From Dipetalonema caudispina (lineage: Eukaryota > Nematoda > Chromadorea > Rhabditida > Onchocercidae), in contig JABVXV010000244.1 in the NCBI GenBank assembly GCA_013365325.1, forward strand, positions 1-64,000: a DNA stretch of 64,000 nt, given 5' to 3'. Below the pieces are notes generated by a model. The model was not told where the DNA came from and did not search any database. It saw nothing but the letters and a program-made list of their open reading frames with translations. Below are positions 14,137 through 25,800 of the stretch, piece by piece (the first letter of the stretch is position 1; each line of letters begins with the position of its first letter). Position numbers and translations under genes: made by a program.

Positions 14137-15644
14137 AAAAAAAAGAGAAGACTCACTTAAATAGTCAAATTATATTACGCAGAGCATTTGATCTGGTTTT
14201 TCTTTTCATATTGTTTCCAAACTTTTATTAAATTTCTCATTTATTCCTCAAAAAGCAACTTCCCTACCAATTACTATGTAATTTGTTCTCTTTATATTCT
14301 GATCGAGTTATAATACATTTAAACAAATGATTTATTAATTTTAAAGCCATTAATCAAATTTATCTATCCAAAGCATTTAAAGCAGTAGTTCATATTGTGT
14401 ATATGTTTGTGCGTGTGTGCCATCTCAATTTTTATATTCGTTTATAATTAGAAACATTATTTCTTAAATTTATTTCCCTCAAAAAAAAAAAAAAAAAAAG
14501 TGATATTCACATTCCATCTGCCATCAAAAAAATCTGAAGCTGATACCTCATGCTATTATGATATTCAGCTTTCAGCCAAACAGAATCTTTTTCTTCCTTC
14601 CTCTCAAAAACATGAACATATTTCGTTGCAATTATAAAAAAATTGATATATTCTATGTCAACTGATTCCTTCATTTGCATTCGTTTTGTACTTGCTGGAA
14701 AAGACACGAAAAGATTCTCAAACATTCCCAATATCGAATAGCAAACTTCATATGAATAGAACTTTTGCAGCATCTTTTCGAAAATTTGATGTGAAGAAAA
14801 CTTTTGAAAAAGGAAAGTAGTTAGAGATCCATTTTTCCTCTCAGCAACTAAATCAAATTAAAGTTGAGGAAGATCTAGGTTATGTTAGAATCGGAATAGA
14901 ACCCAACATAATTTATTCCAAAACTAAAGAATTACATAAATTATCAGTAAATAGAAGTTTAAAGGACACAAAGACATATAAAACAGGATAACAGCAGATA
15001 TTAAAAAAAAAAAAACACATAACAAGATAGCGATAGAATACTTATCTGATAACGATCCAACGCTCCCTACTAATAAAATAATATCGTAACCAAATGAAGC
15101 TACAATAGTTTTAGTGATGAACAAGTGTGGTGATTTTTCTAGTTCTTTTTCTCCATAATGTATCATTTCCTTTTCATAATTTCTTTTATGATGTGTATTA
15201 CCGTATGTTTGTGGTTATACTTACTGCTCTAAGACGTTTCTATTATTATCATTATCAATATTATTATTATTATTATTATATCATTATTAATATCTCTATG
15301 TTTTCACCACACATACTACAGTGAAATAAATCTCACTATTATTTATAAGTTTCAAAAGAAGTGTATCAGCTATATGCAGGGAAGACTCAATGGAGTGAAA
15401 TGCGCAATCTAAATAAAACATTCCATTCCTTGATACGAGTGCTGCGTTACTGGAATTAAGTTCATATAGTTTCGTAGAAGAATTAAAGAAAGAAAGGCGG
15501 AAGTATAGAATAAAGAAAGAGAGAAAAGTAGCTTATGATGATAAATAGAATGGCAGGAATTTTCCAATAAAACGGAAAAGATAAAGAATGCACAACAATA
15601 ATTATCACAGAATATAAATATAATTGCTGGAATTCTTCGGGATC
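14137..15644. other. Convergent intergenic region casy-1 / copb-1
   Basis: About 1.5 kb between two tail-to-tail genes, so it should hold both 3' UTRs. There are A/T homopolymers and an ATT/TAT-rich microsatellite at 15240-15285. An 88-codon frame at 14507-14773 on the minus strand has no recognisable domain and is not called a gene. No clear AATAAA follows the casy-1 stop; ATTAAA occurs near 14229. Confidence 0.6.
15240..15285. repeat. (TAT)n imperfect microsatellite
   Basis: Run of TAT/ATT units interrupted by a few C bases, in the spacer between casy-1 and copb-1. Confidence 0.85.
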
Positions 15645-17904
15645 CTAATTCGACACTGCTTCTCCTTTTAGTAGCGTTATTTTTCTCTCTTTTTGGGCAA
15701 AGTTTATCTGGAATAATTAGTGATAAATGACTTTGAATACCGAGAAACTTTAAAAAATCAAAATTTTGGACATAAAACGTAGCAAAACAATACAAACCTT
15801 ATCACCAAGCGATAACGCCATTCCCTGGCTTTTGGCACGGATTCGTATATGCCCTATGATCGGACTATTTGGATCAAGGGGATTGGTTTTTTCTATAGAA
15901 ACATTGGCCAGTGCGTCTTCTCCAAAGATACTATGTGCACAGAAGTTGGCAGCCAAAAAGCCACATTCACCTTCTGAAATTCAAGTAGTATTATAAAATT
16001 CGTGTTTTACCTGTAGACATATCCATATTCTATGGAAATCTTAGAAGAATTTGGAGAAATATCAGACGACAAAGCCATTAACACAATGAGAGATTGTTAA
16101 GAAAAAGATCTAAAGTAATGATCAAATTTGGAAAATACCTAATGCGGCATCAGTAGTCAATAGTTTCATGTTTGTAACAGCAGAGAGGTGCGTTAGAAAT
16201 GTACGTAAATCAGTGATTGGTGTGTTCACGTTGACCTAAAAAACAGAGAGAAATTAAAACTTAGATACGAAATTGCTAAAGCAGAAGAAGTCAAAGAAAA
16301 TCCATGACACATACTGGACTTTGAGTTAAATTACTAGAGTCAGAATAAATGTAAAACAAAGAAGCATCCAAACTTTATTTTCCCATTCAAATTCTGCCCA
16401 CATATGCCGAAATTCGGTGTCTGTACAATTGCCCGGTACAATATAATCCATGATATCAATATGTATATCTTCCAGATAAACACAATTTCGGTCAGATGTC
16501 GATCCGCGAACATCGTAGGCTATAGCCGAAAAAATCACACCATTTTCTGTAGAAGCAACTTTTACGGTAGCCTAAAATTACCACAGTGAAAACAAAATTT
16601 TTGTAAAAGAAGAGAAGACATAATAGTATCATAAGGAAGAAATAAAAGCATTCAATAGTGAAAGTTTACGAGCAATCGAACCTCAAAACGGAGGAATCGT
16701 CACATAGTCGATATCTGTGCTCTTATTATTGATACGAGCTGCTGCTTCTTTATAAAGACACAAATTATGACAAAAAAATTTTCCCGCATACTCCTATACA
16801 CTCTAATACTAAGCAGTTTTTAAAAAAATTACCTTAATGTTGGAAAAATCACGCGGTGCGAGTGTAAGAGGTGTTGGTTTATCAAGCAATTTGATATCAC
16901 CAACAGTTGATAGTTCCAGGCAAACATTTTGAAGAGTATCATTTGTTTGATTAACGATAAGCACATCAAGAACAATATCGTACTGATTTACGTTAACATA
17001 TGCTTCAGCATAAACAGGATCCGAAAAACCAGCAAGCTGCTTCACCTGAAATAAAAGTATCAAATAAACGGATCTGAACTGGAAATAAATTGCTGTAACC
17101 CATCGAAGGTAACTATTAGCAAACTAAATACCCCTCCAAGATGTTTATAAAGATCTAATTTACAGTAACGTTCATGCACTCTTCATCTTCTAGGAAAAGT
17201 TCTTTCGACTTTTCATTAGGTTCGTACGAAATGAATACATACACAAAATTAAAAGCTTTACAACAACAAATAGCATTACAATTACTAAATTGTGAGGTAA
17301 TTTCTATGAATTTATTCACCTTGCCTAACTTAGAGGAGGCAAAATCGAATTTGGGAGACTTTGCAACAGTTCCCAATGCTTGTGATAATGAAAGATCGAA
17401 TAAGTTTTCAGTCCCGGTCACTCCATCACCGACACGAGGAGCAAGTTGCGTAAATGAAATTGTACGATCTACCTCCACTTGGACAGTTCTATAAATGCAA
17501 TCAGAAAGTTGTTACTGCATTGCAGAGTTTAAAGAATCTTGAGACTATTTCAATGGGAAAATAAACTTTTCAAACATGACTACAGTTAGAAAAATCAGCA
17601 GTTTCATTACAATTCAGTTTTTTACAAAGATCCAGAGGGAATAATTCGAAAAAATTAGACATTTGTTGAATATTTTTCACCAGAATTACATTCTCGCACC
17701 AAAAGTTTCATGACTAATAAGAAGCGGACACCTGCTTGCTGTTTCGCTTTCGAAGCGTTCATTTTCTGATTTTGATTCCAGCATTAACTCAAGACTGTCA
17801 CGACATTTTCGAAGAAAAACAACTTCTGCATCAGGCCATTTTTCGCACAAAATTTTGATCGACATGCCCAAACTGCAAGATTTGATTTTAGTATTAGAGA
17901 AATA

Positions 17905-17950
<46 letters not shown>

Positions 17951-20900
17951 CAATGAGTCAAGCTTGAAATAAATCATACGCAGAAAATAACAGCACCAAT
18001 AGTACAAGAAAATAAACTAAGAGAAAAGAACAAAGATAAAATAGTTATTTAATAATGGTGTTAGCTTACTGGTCGAGATCATCTTCGGTTGCATTTGTCT
18101 TTGCAAGACCACTCTTCCCAAGATTGATAACTGATGCAATCATAAACAGCGCTTCTCCCGCAAATGAATTGATTTTGTCACTTTTACCTAAAAAATTCTT
18201 TGGAAAATTAAGTGATTTATCACGAATTAAATATCAAAACAATTTTCTAGTTTTATTCTACTATTATTTGAAGCAAACACGCATGAAAGAACTGAAAAAC
18301 AAACCCCGCATAAAGTTGCTATAGTTGAAGACAAGTTTCACCAGAGTGGTTGCAAGTGATGAAGCTAGGAAAAAATTTCCATCGAGAAGAAAACGACGCA
18401 ACAAAGCTTTATTTTCCGTTATTTCTGTCTTTATGACCGAAAGTGCCGACTGCGTAGCATAAGTGCCATCGGCGGTTACAAGTTGTCGAGTCTGTATCAT
18501 AGAAAAGAATCTAATTATATTATGCATTAAACAACTTGGGCAAGTCGCATTTATTAAAGCAAAGTAACAAAATGAGACGAAGTAATTCAGATACCTTCGA
18601 GGTCACTTCAGCAATTGAATTTTCGTTCTTTTCATCGACAACTTCGTCACCACTGGCTATTTGCATTTCCTTTTCCACAATAGGTAATTCACCAAATGAC
18701 TTCCGGATAAACTGCATTACTTTCATTACTGATTCAGCTGATTCACAATATTCCCCCAAAATCCATAATCCTGACCGAAAAACTTGCGCACTGTGCACAT
18801 TTCCAAATACATCCTGAAATAACAGATAAGATAATCAAAACGTTTCCAAATGTGTAGTTTTCAGTATGTTATCACTGCTATAAAAAGTGATAAACTTACC
18901 AAAAGCTGTGCTAAAACAACTGGACGCAAATGTGGTAATCGTTGAACGGTTTCTCTTACAAACACCAAAACATCCTGTGCAGCATTTTCACTATCCTCAG
19001 AAAGAAATTCCATCAAAACTGGCAAAATATTTGCTGCGACATCTGGAAATTTGACCGTAGTGGAATGCAGTGTTCGCACAAGCATCTGTCGATATCGTTC
19101 TGCCTCTTCCGCTGTTCCATCCGAGGAACGACCAACTTCCTGAAACCGGTATTTATTGGAAGTACTCATAACATGCTATCGGCTAACAAAAAAGAGAAAT
19201 GGAAGTTAAAGCAAGTTAAAGTGTGCAGAAGTACCATTACGATGTAAATGAATGAAATGAAAATCTTTAATAAGTTTATAAGAAGAAAGACGTATGTTGG
19301 TATTCTTAGTCTATAGAGTATATATGTCAACTAAAGAGTGCTGACATATAATTCTGCGTAGCCATCATGACCAAAATAATATTAGAAATAAGATAAGTAA
19401 CCTTTTTCAAATACATGACCATTTCTTCGACATTACGCGAAGAAACAAGATCCAATGCAAGCTGCAGTGTCTTTTTCCGCACTTCAAGATCCGAAGCTGA
19501 TAACACGCGTAGAACATCCATTACCAATTCACGCAATACTTTTTCACTGGTCGGAGAAGAACGCAATTCAACTAGTCGATCCAAAACAATTAACTAAAAC
19601 ATTTTACTTGAAACATCATAAGAAAGCTCAAAACCATATAACGCGTTGTTTTCATCTTCGACTTTAAAGCAAGAATAAAAATTCACGAACAATAGAAAAC
19701 TGGTGATTCTCAAGTCGATTTCTTTAACATACCGTCCTCTCAAATGCTTTTTTTAGAATTTTTCTCACTACAACAAGCATACAACTAGTATCAAAACCCT
19801 ACTTTTTATTAAATGATCAGTTTCTCAACAGAACCTTGACATTATTGTCGGATTCCTTGACGATCAGATCGATGTAAGCTGATGCAGCTGCTTTGATAGC
19901 AGTAGGTGCAGAACTCAAAGTGATGAGAGTACCAGCTGCTTCGTATTTTACTGCTGGGGATGAAGACTGCAATAGATTATAAACACAACGAATGAAGCGT
20001 GCCCGTTCCGATGGATTTGCGTGACAAACCTGAAAAAATTTGAAATATGATACGTAAATTTCCAAGATAAGTATCGAAATATAAATAACAGAGCCAGAAT
20101 GTAAAAAGTGAATGCATCAATGAAAATTTAGACATTGTTAGCGACAAAAATTGTTTGAAAATTCCGGGCAAAATTTGGACAAGTTGATCTAAATTACCTT
20201 ATAAATAAGCTCCACGATAATAAGTTGAAGAATATCACAAAATGTAGTGGTTTGGTCAATAACTTCTGACAAATAGTCTAAAGCTCTGCTTTGGTCAACA
20301 TGAAGGAGCATCATGAATGCATTTCGTTTGCAAGATGCATCTTGTTCACTGTTCAATACAGTCGATATTAATTCCGGTGCATCCGGGATAAGAAATTCGA
20401 AATTACCTAAAAACATGATGAAAAGAGAAAAATCACATTCCAAATAGTTGCAAGAAATTTCTTGAAAGCAATATAACAACGTTTTAGCCAGCGACTTGAA
20501 ACATACGGTAAATGGTGAATATAGCCAAAACAGCGTTGCGTCGAACATAAGCATGCCGATGTTCGAGGCACGAACGAATTGCAGGCATAAGAGGTTCCAG
20601 AAGTTCCGGCTCGCGAAGTTTGCATAAGAATCTGTTGTAAAAAATTCCTTTCTAATACTCGAAGTAACTTTTTTCTTGAGAAAAAGCAGTATGAAACTAT
20701 TTTTCTAACATATTGATATGAAATTTATATCTTCCTGGTAACATCAGAAGCAAAACTTTGACAGAAAACAACATCATGGTCGCATTGGAGATCAAAATCT
20801 ATGAAGTCTCATAGATTTTGGGTTTTCTGGCAGTGGTACCATCGCAGAAGAAAACGACTACTTGTTTGACATACAAAGTGATAATGCGCGAATGCAAAAC

Positions 20901-22055
20901 AAGCTATATCACGAAAATATGAAGGCACAGATAGATCAACGTATGATTTATCTTGATCATATAAAAAAAGTGAATAAACATAAATAAGGCAGTAGAATAG
21001 TTCACCTTAATGTGGATCCTCGAATGAATTCATTAGGATGTTGCAAATCTTTACGGTACGCATCACATACTAATATCATTTCATGCAGCAATTTGCCATC
21101 TGATGCTGTCTGAAGAGTTCTCTTGAAGATTAAAGAAATCAGACATTAACACAATAAGGCAGCCACTCCAACTTATTACTGGTATTTCACAATGACAAGA
21201 AAACATTAAACTGTGAGACTAAAAAATGTTTGTATTGAAGGAAGAAAAAAGTACGCTTGAGAAGGTATGAGTAATATCAGTTGTGATACCTCATTCAACA
21301 CATCAAGGTCACTGACAAAACTCATCTATCGGCGTGGTGCAATTTATCTATCGATGTGCAGTTGCATATCCAATATTATCTCTCAAAAAAGCACTCACGA
21401 GATTCACTGTTAAATCGGATCAAATAATTCACCCAACACTGATAAACAACTCCTTCCATAAAATTCCATCAATAGTCTTTACATTTTAAGATTCATCGAC
21501 AAATTAACATTTACTGAAATCAGTATGGAAGGAATAGAATTTACCTTGGGGACGATTTCGAAGAACAATAGAAGTAACTTTTTGATTGTATGGTCGGATG
21601 TGGGCAAACAGAATCGAATCACCTGCATCATCATACCTTGTCCTATCTTTTCTCCATTCATTATCATCATAATTAGCTTCTTCAATGCATCTGTTTTCGC
21701 TTTAACATCACCTGTAGGCAAGAAGATATCGCTTTATGATTTAAAATACGTTCGATAGAGATAATCGCAAATGAAAACCAATATAGCTATATTAAAATTA
21801 ACACCGCCACATCATTGTCGTTACTATTACTATTTTTATTGCCGAACAACTTTACTGGTAAAATACTTTTCATATACTATCATATGCATGCTAACAACTA
21901 CTGCCATCCCGAATTATCATCCCGAATATGATAAGCTAAAAAGTATTATAATATCAACCTTTTTCGAATTTTTCTTTCAGCTGTACTTCACTTGGTATTT
22001 CAAAATCACTTGGTACATGGATCAATGTATAGCAAGGCAATTCTCCTGACGACAT
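15645..22055 (-). CDS. copb-1: Coatomer subunit beta (beta-COP), 18 exons, 969 aa
   Basis: Large subunit of the COPI coat, which forms on Golgi membranes and carries retrograde cargo to the ER. Exons in transcript order: 22055-21959, 21711-21545, 21109-21006, 20631-20507, 20406-20198, 20029-19835, 19593-19402, 19139-18900, 18813-18595, 18491-18305, 18187-18070, 17872-17732, 17488-17320, 17045-16833, 16571-16374, 16235-16139, 15973-15798, 15707-15645. All phases fit, total 2910 nt. The protein matches animal beta-COP along its whole length. N-terminal adaptin/HEAT solenoid: [54 protein letters not shown]-terminal coat and appendage domains: [56 protein letters not shown]. Human COPB1 is 953 aa. 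Only the last 21 codons diverge. The ATG lies 13 nt after a TTGCAG acceptor-like site (22070-22069). Confidence 0.97.
17907..17949. repeat. (AT)n microsatellite in copb-1 intron
   Basis: About 21 AT units between copb-1 exons 11 and 12 (18069-17873), close to the 3' acceptor of that intron. Open frames through it give only Tyr-Ile repeats. Confidence 0.96.
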
Positions 22056-22844
22056 CGTTTGTTCACCACTGCAATGACATATTTCTCAACATGTAACCTA
22101 TTACTTTCAACTCAACTTTTCAACATACACTTTACCTGAAGTGCAATAATTACACAGCAAGAATCTAACCTTGAACTAAGCTAATATATAAAAAACCTAT
22201 TCAGTGTTTACAAACTACAACGCGTAGCATTCTCTATTTCCATTATACCATCATAAATTGAAAAACTTAATAAATGATGAAAACAATCAATTATAAAACA
22301 GTAAAATAAAATTAATCAATGTGTTAAAATATTTCTAATAAATAAAATTTATGCAAATTTACCAAACTGAATATAATAAATTCTAAAATAGTAAAATAAA
22401 GCGTAGTAACAAAGTCACATTGAAAGATCACCATGCAGAAACGTAGAAATGATGCCTACTTACACACATCGTGAAACGATTCAAGTCGTAACGGTGTCGC
22501 ATCAAAAAGATGCCATTTCACATTTGAAGAAAATGAAGAAATATGAAATTGCGTATGGTACGCTATTTTAGCATTTAGGGGAATGTTTGAATTTTCTCCG
22601 TTTTGTATATTTACGTTATACCGTTTACTTTATCAAATATTTTGTCTAAGCCTTAATTTTAATGTCAATTATATGAGGATATTTTGAAAACTCAAATATA
22701 TTTGTTCTTTTTGCAACCCTAATCGTCCACATTTTTAATTTTTTCAGTAATTTACTTAAAATTGTTGAAGTTGTATTTGTGATACTGATACTGGGATAGT
22801 TTAATGAATGTATAGAGTACAAACGATCAACATTTATTGAATGA
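22056..22844. promoter_or_regulatory. Divergent promoter region copb-1 / SUMO protease
   Basis: Only 789 bp separate the start codons of two genes transcribed away from each other, so both promoters must fit here unless one gene has a distal first exon. A candidate trans-splice acceptor for copb-1 lies at 22070-22069. No TATA box or defined binding site can be assigned; AT-rich sequence makes TATA-like strings common by chance. No third gene is seen. Confidence 0.5.
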
Positions 22845-25800
22845 ATGGCAGCATCCGCATCGGAATGTGTTTCCGTAAGTTTCCTCAATTATCGTCATTT
22901 CTGGTGTTACATTTATTTAAGATGAGCATTGTATTATAGCAATGGATTTTTTGGTATTGAACTTAGGAGAGACTGGTGATGATGACAGGATTAATGTAAA
23001 ACTGAAGAAATGATTCGAATACATGCACAGACTGAATAATTAATTCAGATATCATTATTTAGCTTATTATTATTTAGATCGAATCGACATATGTATATTT
23101 TGGGACATTGAAACTTCGAGTAGTAAAGCCTACTATTGTGCATATAAATCATATCATTATCAACGTGTACGATATAAATAATGCACAGAGGCTTTCCATA
23201 CAGATTGCCTCTAAACATATCTGTAAAGCATTGGTAGGTCACTTCTATATAAATACTGTACTATCATTTAATATGTAAGAACTGTATTCGTCATCGTTTT
23301 TATTAGAGTTTGTGGTTGAGAAAGTGATGATAATTTGTAAAAAACTGCAACTGTTGGAATGCATTAAGTTAAAGTCACTAAATCATTTTCAGATTAACCT
23401 TGTTTGTCCTTACTTATCGTTTTCTAATGTTTTCAGCTTTGTCAGAGTGGTCAACATAAAGCAATAGCTTTTTTGGTTAACCGATTCTGTGCTGGCAAAA
23501 TTCGAGAAACATTACACATCGCAGCAGTGCCAGAAGCAACGATCGGAAAGACTGCTCCTTATTTCGATTCAGAAAGTGCACGCGTTTGTCAAAGGTACGC
23601 TGTAATTTATGTTGCTGGGTTTTTGATTACGATGATATTTTGAAAGAGAAATTCAAATAATGATCTGACGAAGTTTGTTTGTGTTTGTTAGTGTATCCTT
23701 GAAGATTTTTTCTCTTCGTTCCTTTGTTTCTTTTTTGCCTTTTTTATAGCGAGTAGTTTTTTGCGACATATGGTATTGCCGAAATTTCTCTTTTCCTTCG
23801 GAGTTTGTTAAATGATGAAGGAAAGTGGGAGACTTCAATCTGAAAGGTGTTGAAATGGAAGTTTCTCGTGGTTTATTTCTACTTTAAATTACAATTTCAA
23901 GTTAGATCATTGCGATTCAAAGTGTTTCATAAATAGAATATCAGTTTGTTCAAGTTAGTGCAGTTTTTTAAGGTATATATTGGTTGATATAACAAGATGT
24001 ACTAAAGACAATATGGATTTATTAAAACGGGTTTTGCGTTTAGTGGAGGAAACCAGATTGCTTTTTAAGGCTCAAAGTATTGCGCAAGGAGTGGTTATAA
24101 ATGCATCAGCAGGAAACTTTTTCGGTAATTTTTATCTGTCGTTGTTATTCGATTTAAAAAAAAAAATTTTGACAGAACTTGATAATATTGTTACTCTGGA
24201 CAAAGAGTCGACATTTGTTCACATTTTGTATTCTGCACGGAAATCCTTGTAATACAATGGAGTGTTCTTTACTACAATTTTGTATTGGAAGTGTTTAGTT
24301 ATTGGCAGTGGCTTGAATTTCTGTATTTGCAACTGTTAGTTGGCATTTCATAAGTTTGGCGAAACAGGAATACTTGATTTGCTAATGAAAATATATTTGT
24401 TATACAGGAGACATGGCTGAAAATGATTTCGTAACTCTAATGCGAGATATTGGATTGAATGTGAGACAAACGGCGGGAACTGTACCGAATCTGGCAGCAC
24501 GCCTAACTGACAATAATGTATCTAATACCGTCTCTACAGATACTCCTTCACAACCGTCGCAGATATTCCTTCCCAACCAGCCGCACGTATATATCAATAG
24601 TCGGCGACCGCTATCAGCTGTAAATTGCTGTGTTATGAAAAAACTAAGACAAAGCTAGTTAGGATAGTCTGACAAACTTGTACTTTTTCTTATAATTTCT
24701 TTTAAATAAACATTGTTTGATGTCTTTGAATGTTATCGTCTGACATGGACTGGCTGCTTCAGATCATAAAACTGTATATATCGGATGAAAAACTACATGT
24801 ATTAGTAATATTTCAAACTTCATTTAGAATTTACTGCATGTTTTATATAGTTCTAACAGTGATCAAGCAGTTTTGGCAATGAAATTTTTCCAGGTTCGCT
24901 CACAGGATATTATCAAACCACCTGATGTTCAGCAGATCAGAGGCATCACATATCATCAGTCTAGTTCAGCGGGTGTTGTGCAGCATCGTCCAATCACTGT
25001 TAACATTGTGCGTGTAATGCCACCTCGGTACGGTTCATCATCATTAGATTCCCCTCCTGCTATGAATGTAAGTTTTTGTCCCTGTTCAATTTTTCTCGCA
25101 CTTTTTTAGATGAAGAGACTTATCACGGTTTTTGTTGATTTTCATGAGATGAAATATTTTCAGAGCTCTTGAGAACTGAACCTTCTCCAGCTGCCATAGT
25201 TAATGATTGTGAAGGTTAATACCTAATTAAGTTATAAGATGACTATGTAGTTAACTTGAGCTCGATTTTTGAGTGAGCGTGCAATAAACTATAATTATGA
25301 TCTTTTCCGAGAAGTCATAAGGTTGCGCCATTAATTAGTTTTCTGACTCAGAAGTGTAAATTGTAATCCAATTAAACTTGTTAAGGTGTCCCACAGACGT
25401 AATTCTGTCATAGCTCAGCCAGTAACTTCGCCACGTAATACACGTATTGTCGGCCGATCACCAGCCAAAAAGGTCTCGGTTTTGACGCACACGAGTATGC
25501 AATCACGAACCATCAAACAGTCGAATGCTTCTGAACTATCCCTAAGTGCTACACCCAACGAACCATCAACCTCACGCTGTGGGATGCCATCGGAAGCGAA
25601 AATGTCCAATCAAAGCTGTAAACGAGTAGTACATGTTATTGATGATGACGACGATGAAGGTGGTCCTGTATGTCTCTATACTGTTTGTTAAAAACGATAG
25701 TGTTTATTTTGCTACAAAAACCGGGGAAGAGACAAAACTGATTCTTGAGGATAGATTTTATGAAAACCAGAACCCAAGGTTGTTTAACTCAAAAATCGCA

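Noticed and set aside
14507..14773. 88-codon minus-strand frame after casy-1
   Set aside because: No domain, no introns in phase, and several frames of this length are expected by chance in 64 kb at this composition.
17155..17494. Overlapping 106-107-codon frames on both strands in copb-1
   Set aside because: The minus frame is copb-1 exon 13 plus intron, and the plus frame is its antisense shadow.
3961..22055. casy-1 and copb-1 models both sum to exactly 2910 nt (969 aa)
   Set aside because: The proteins are unrelated and each length fits its own family, so this is a coincidence.
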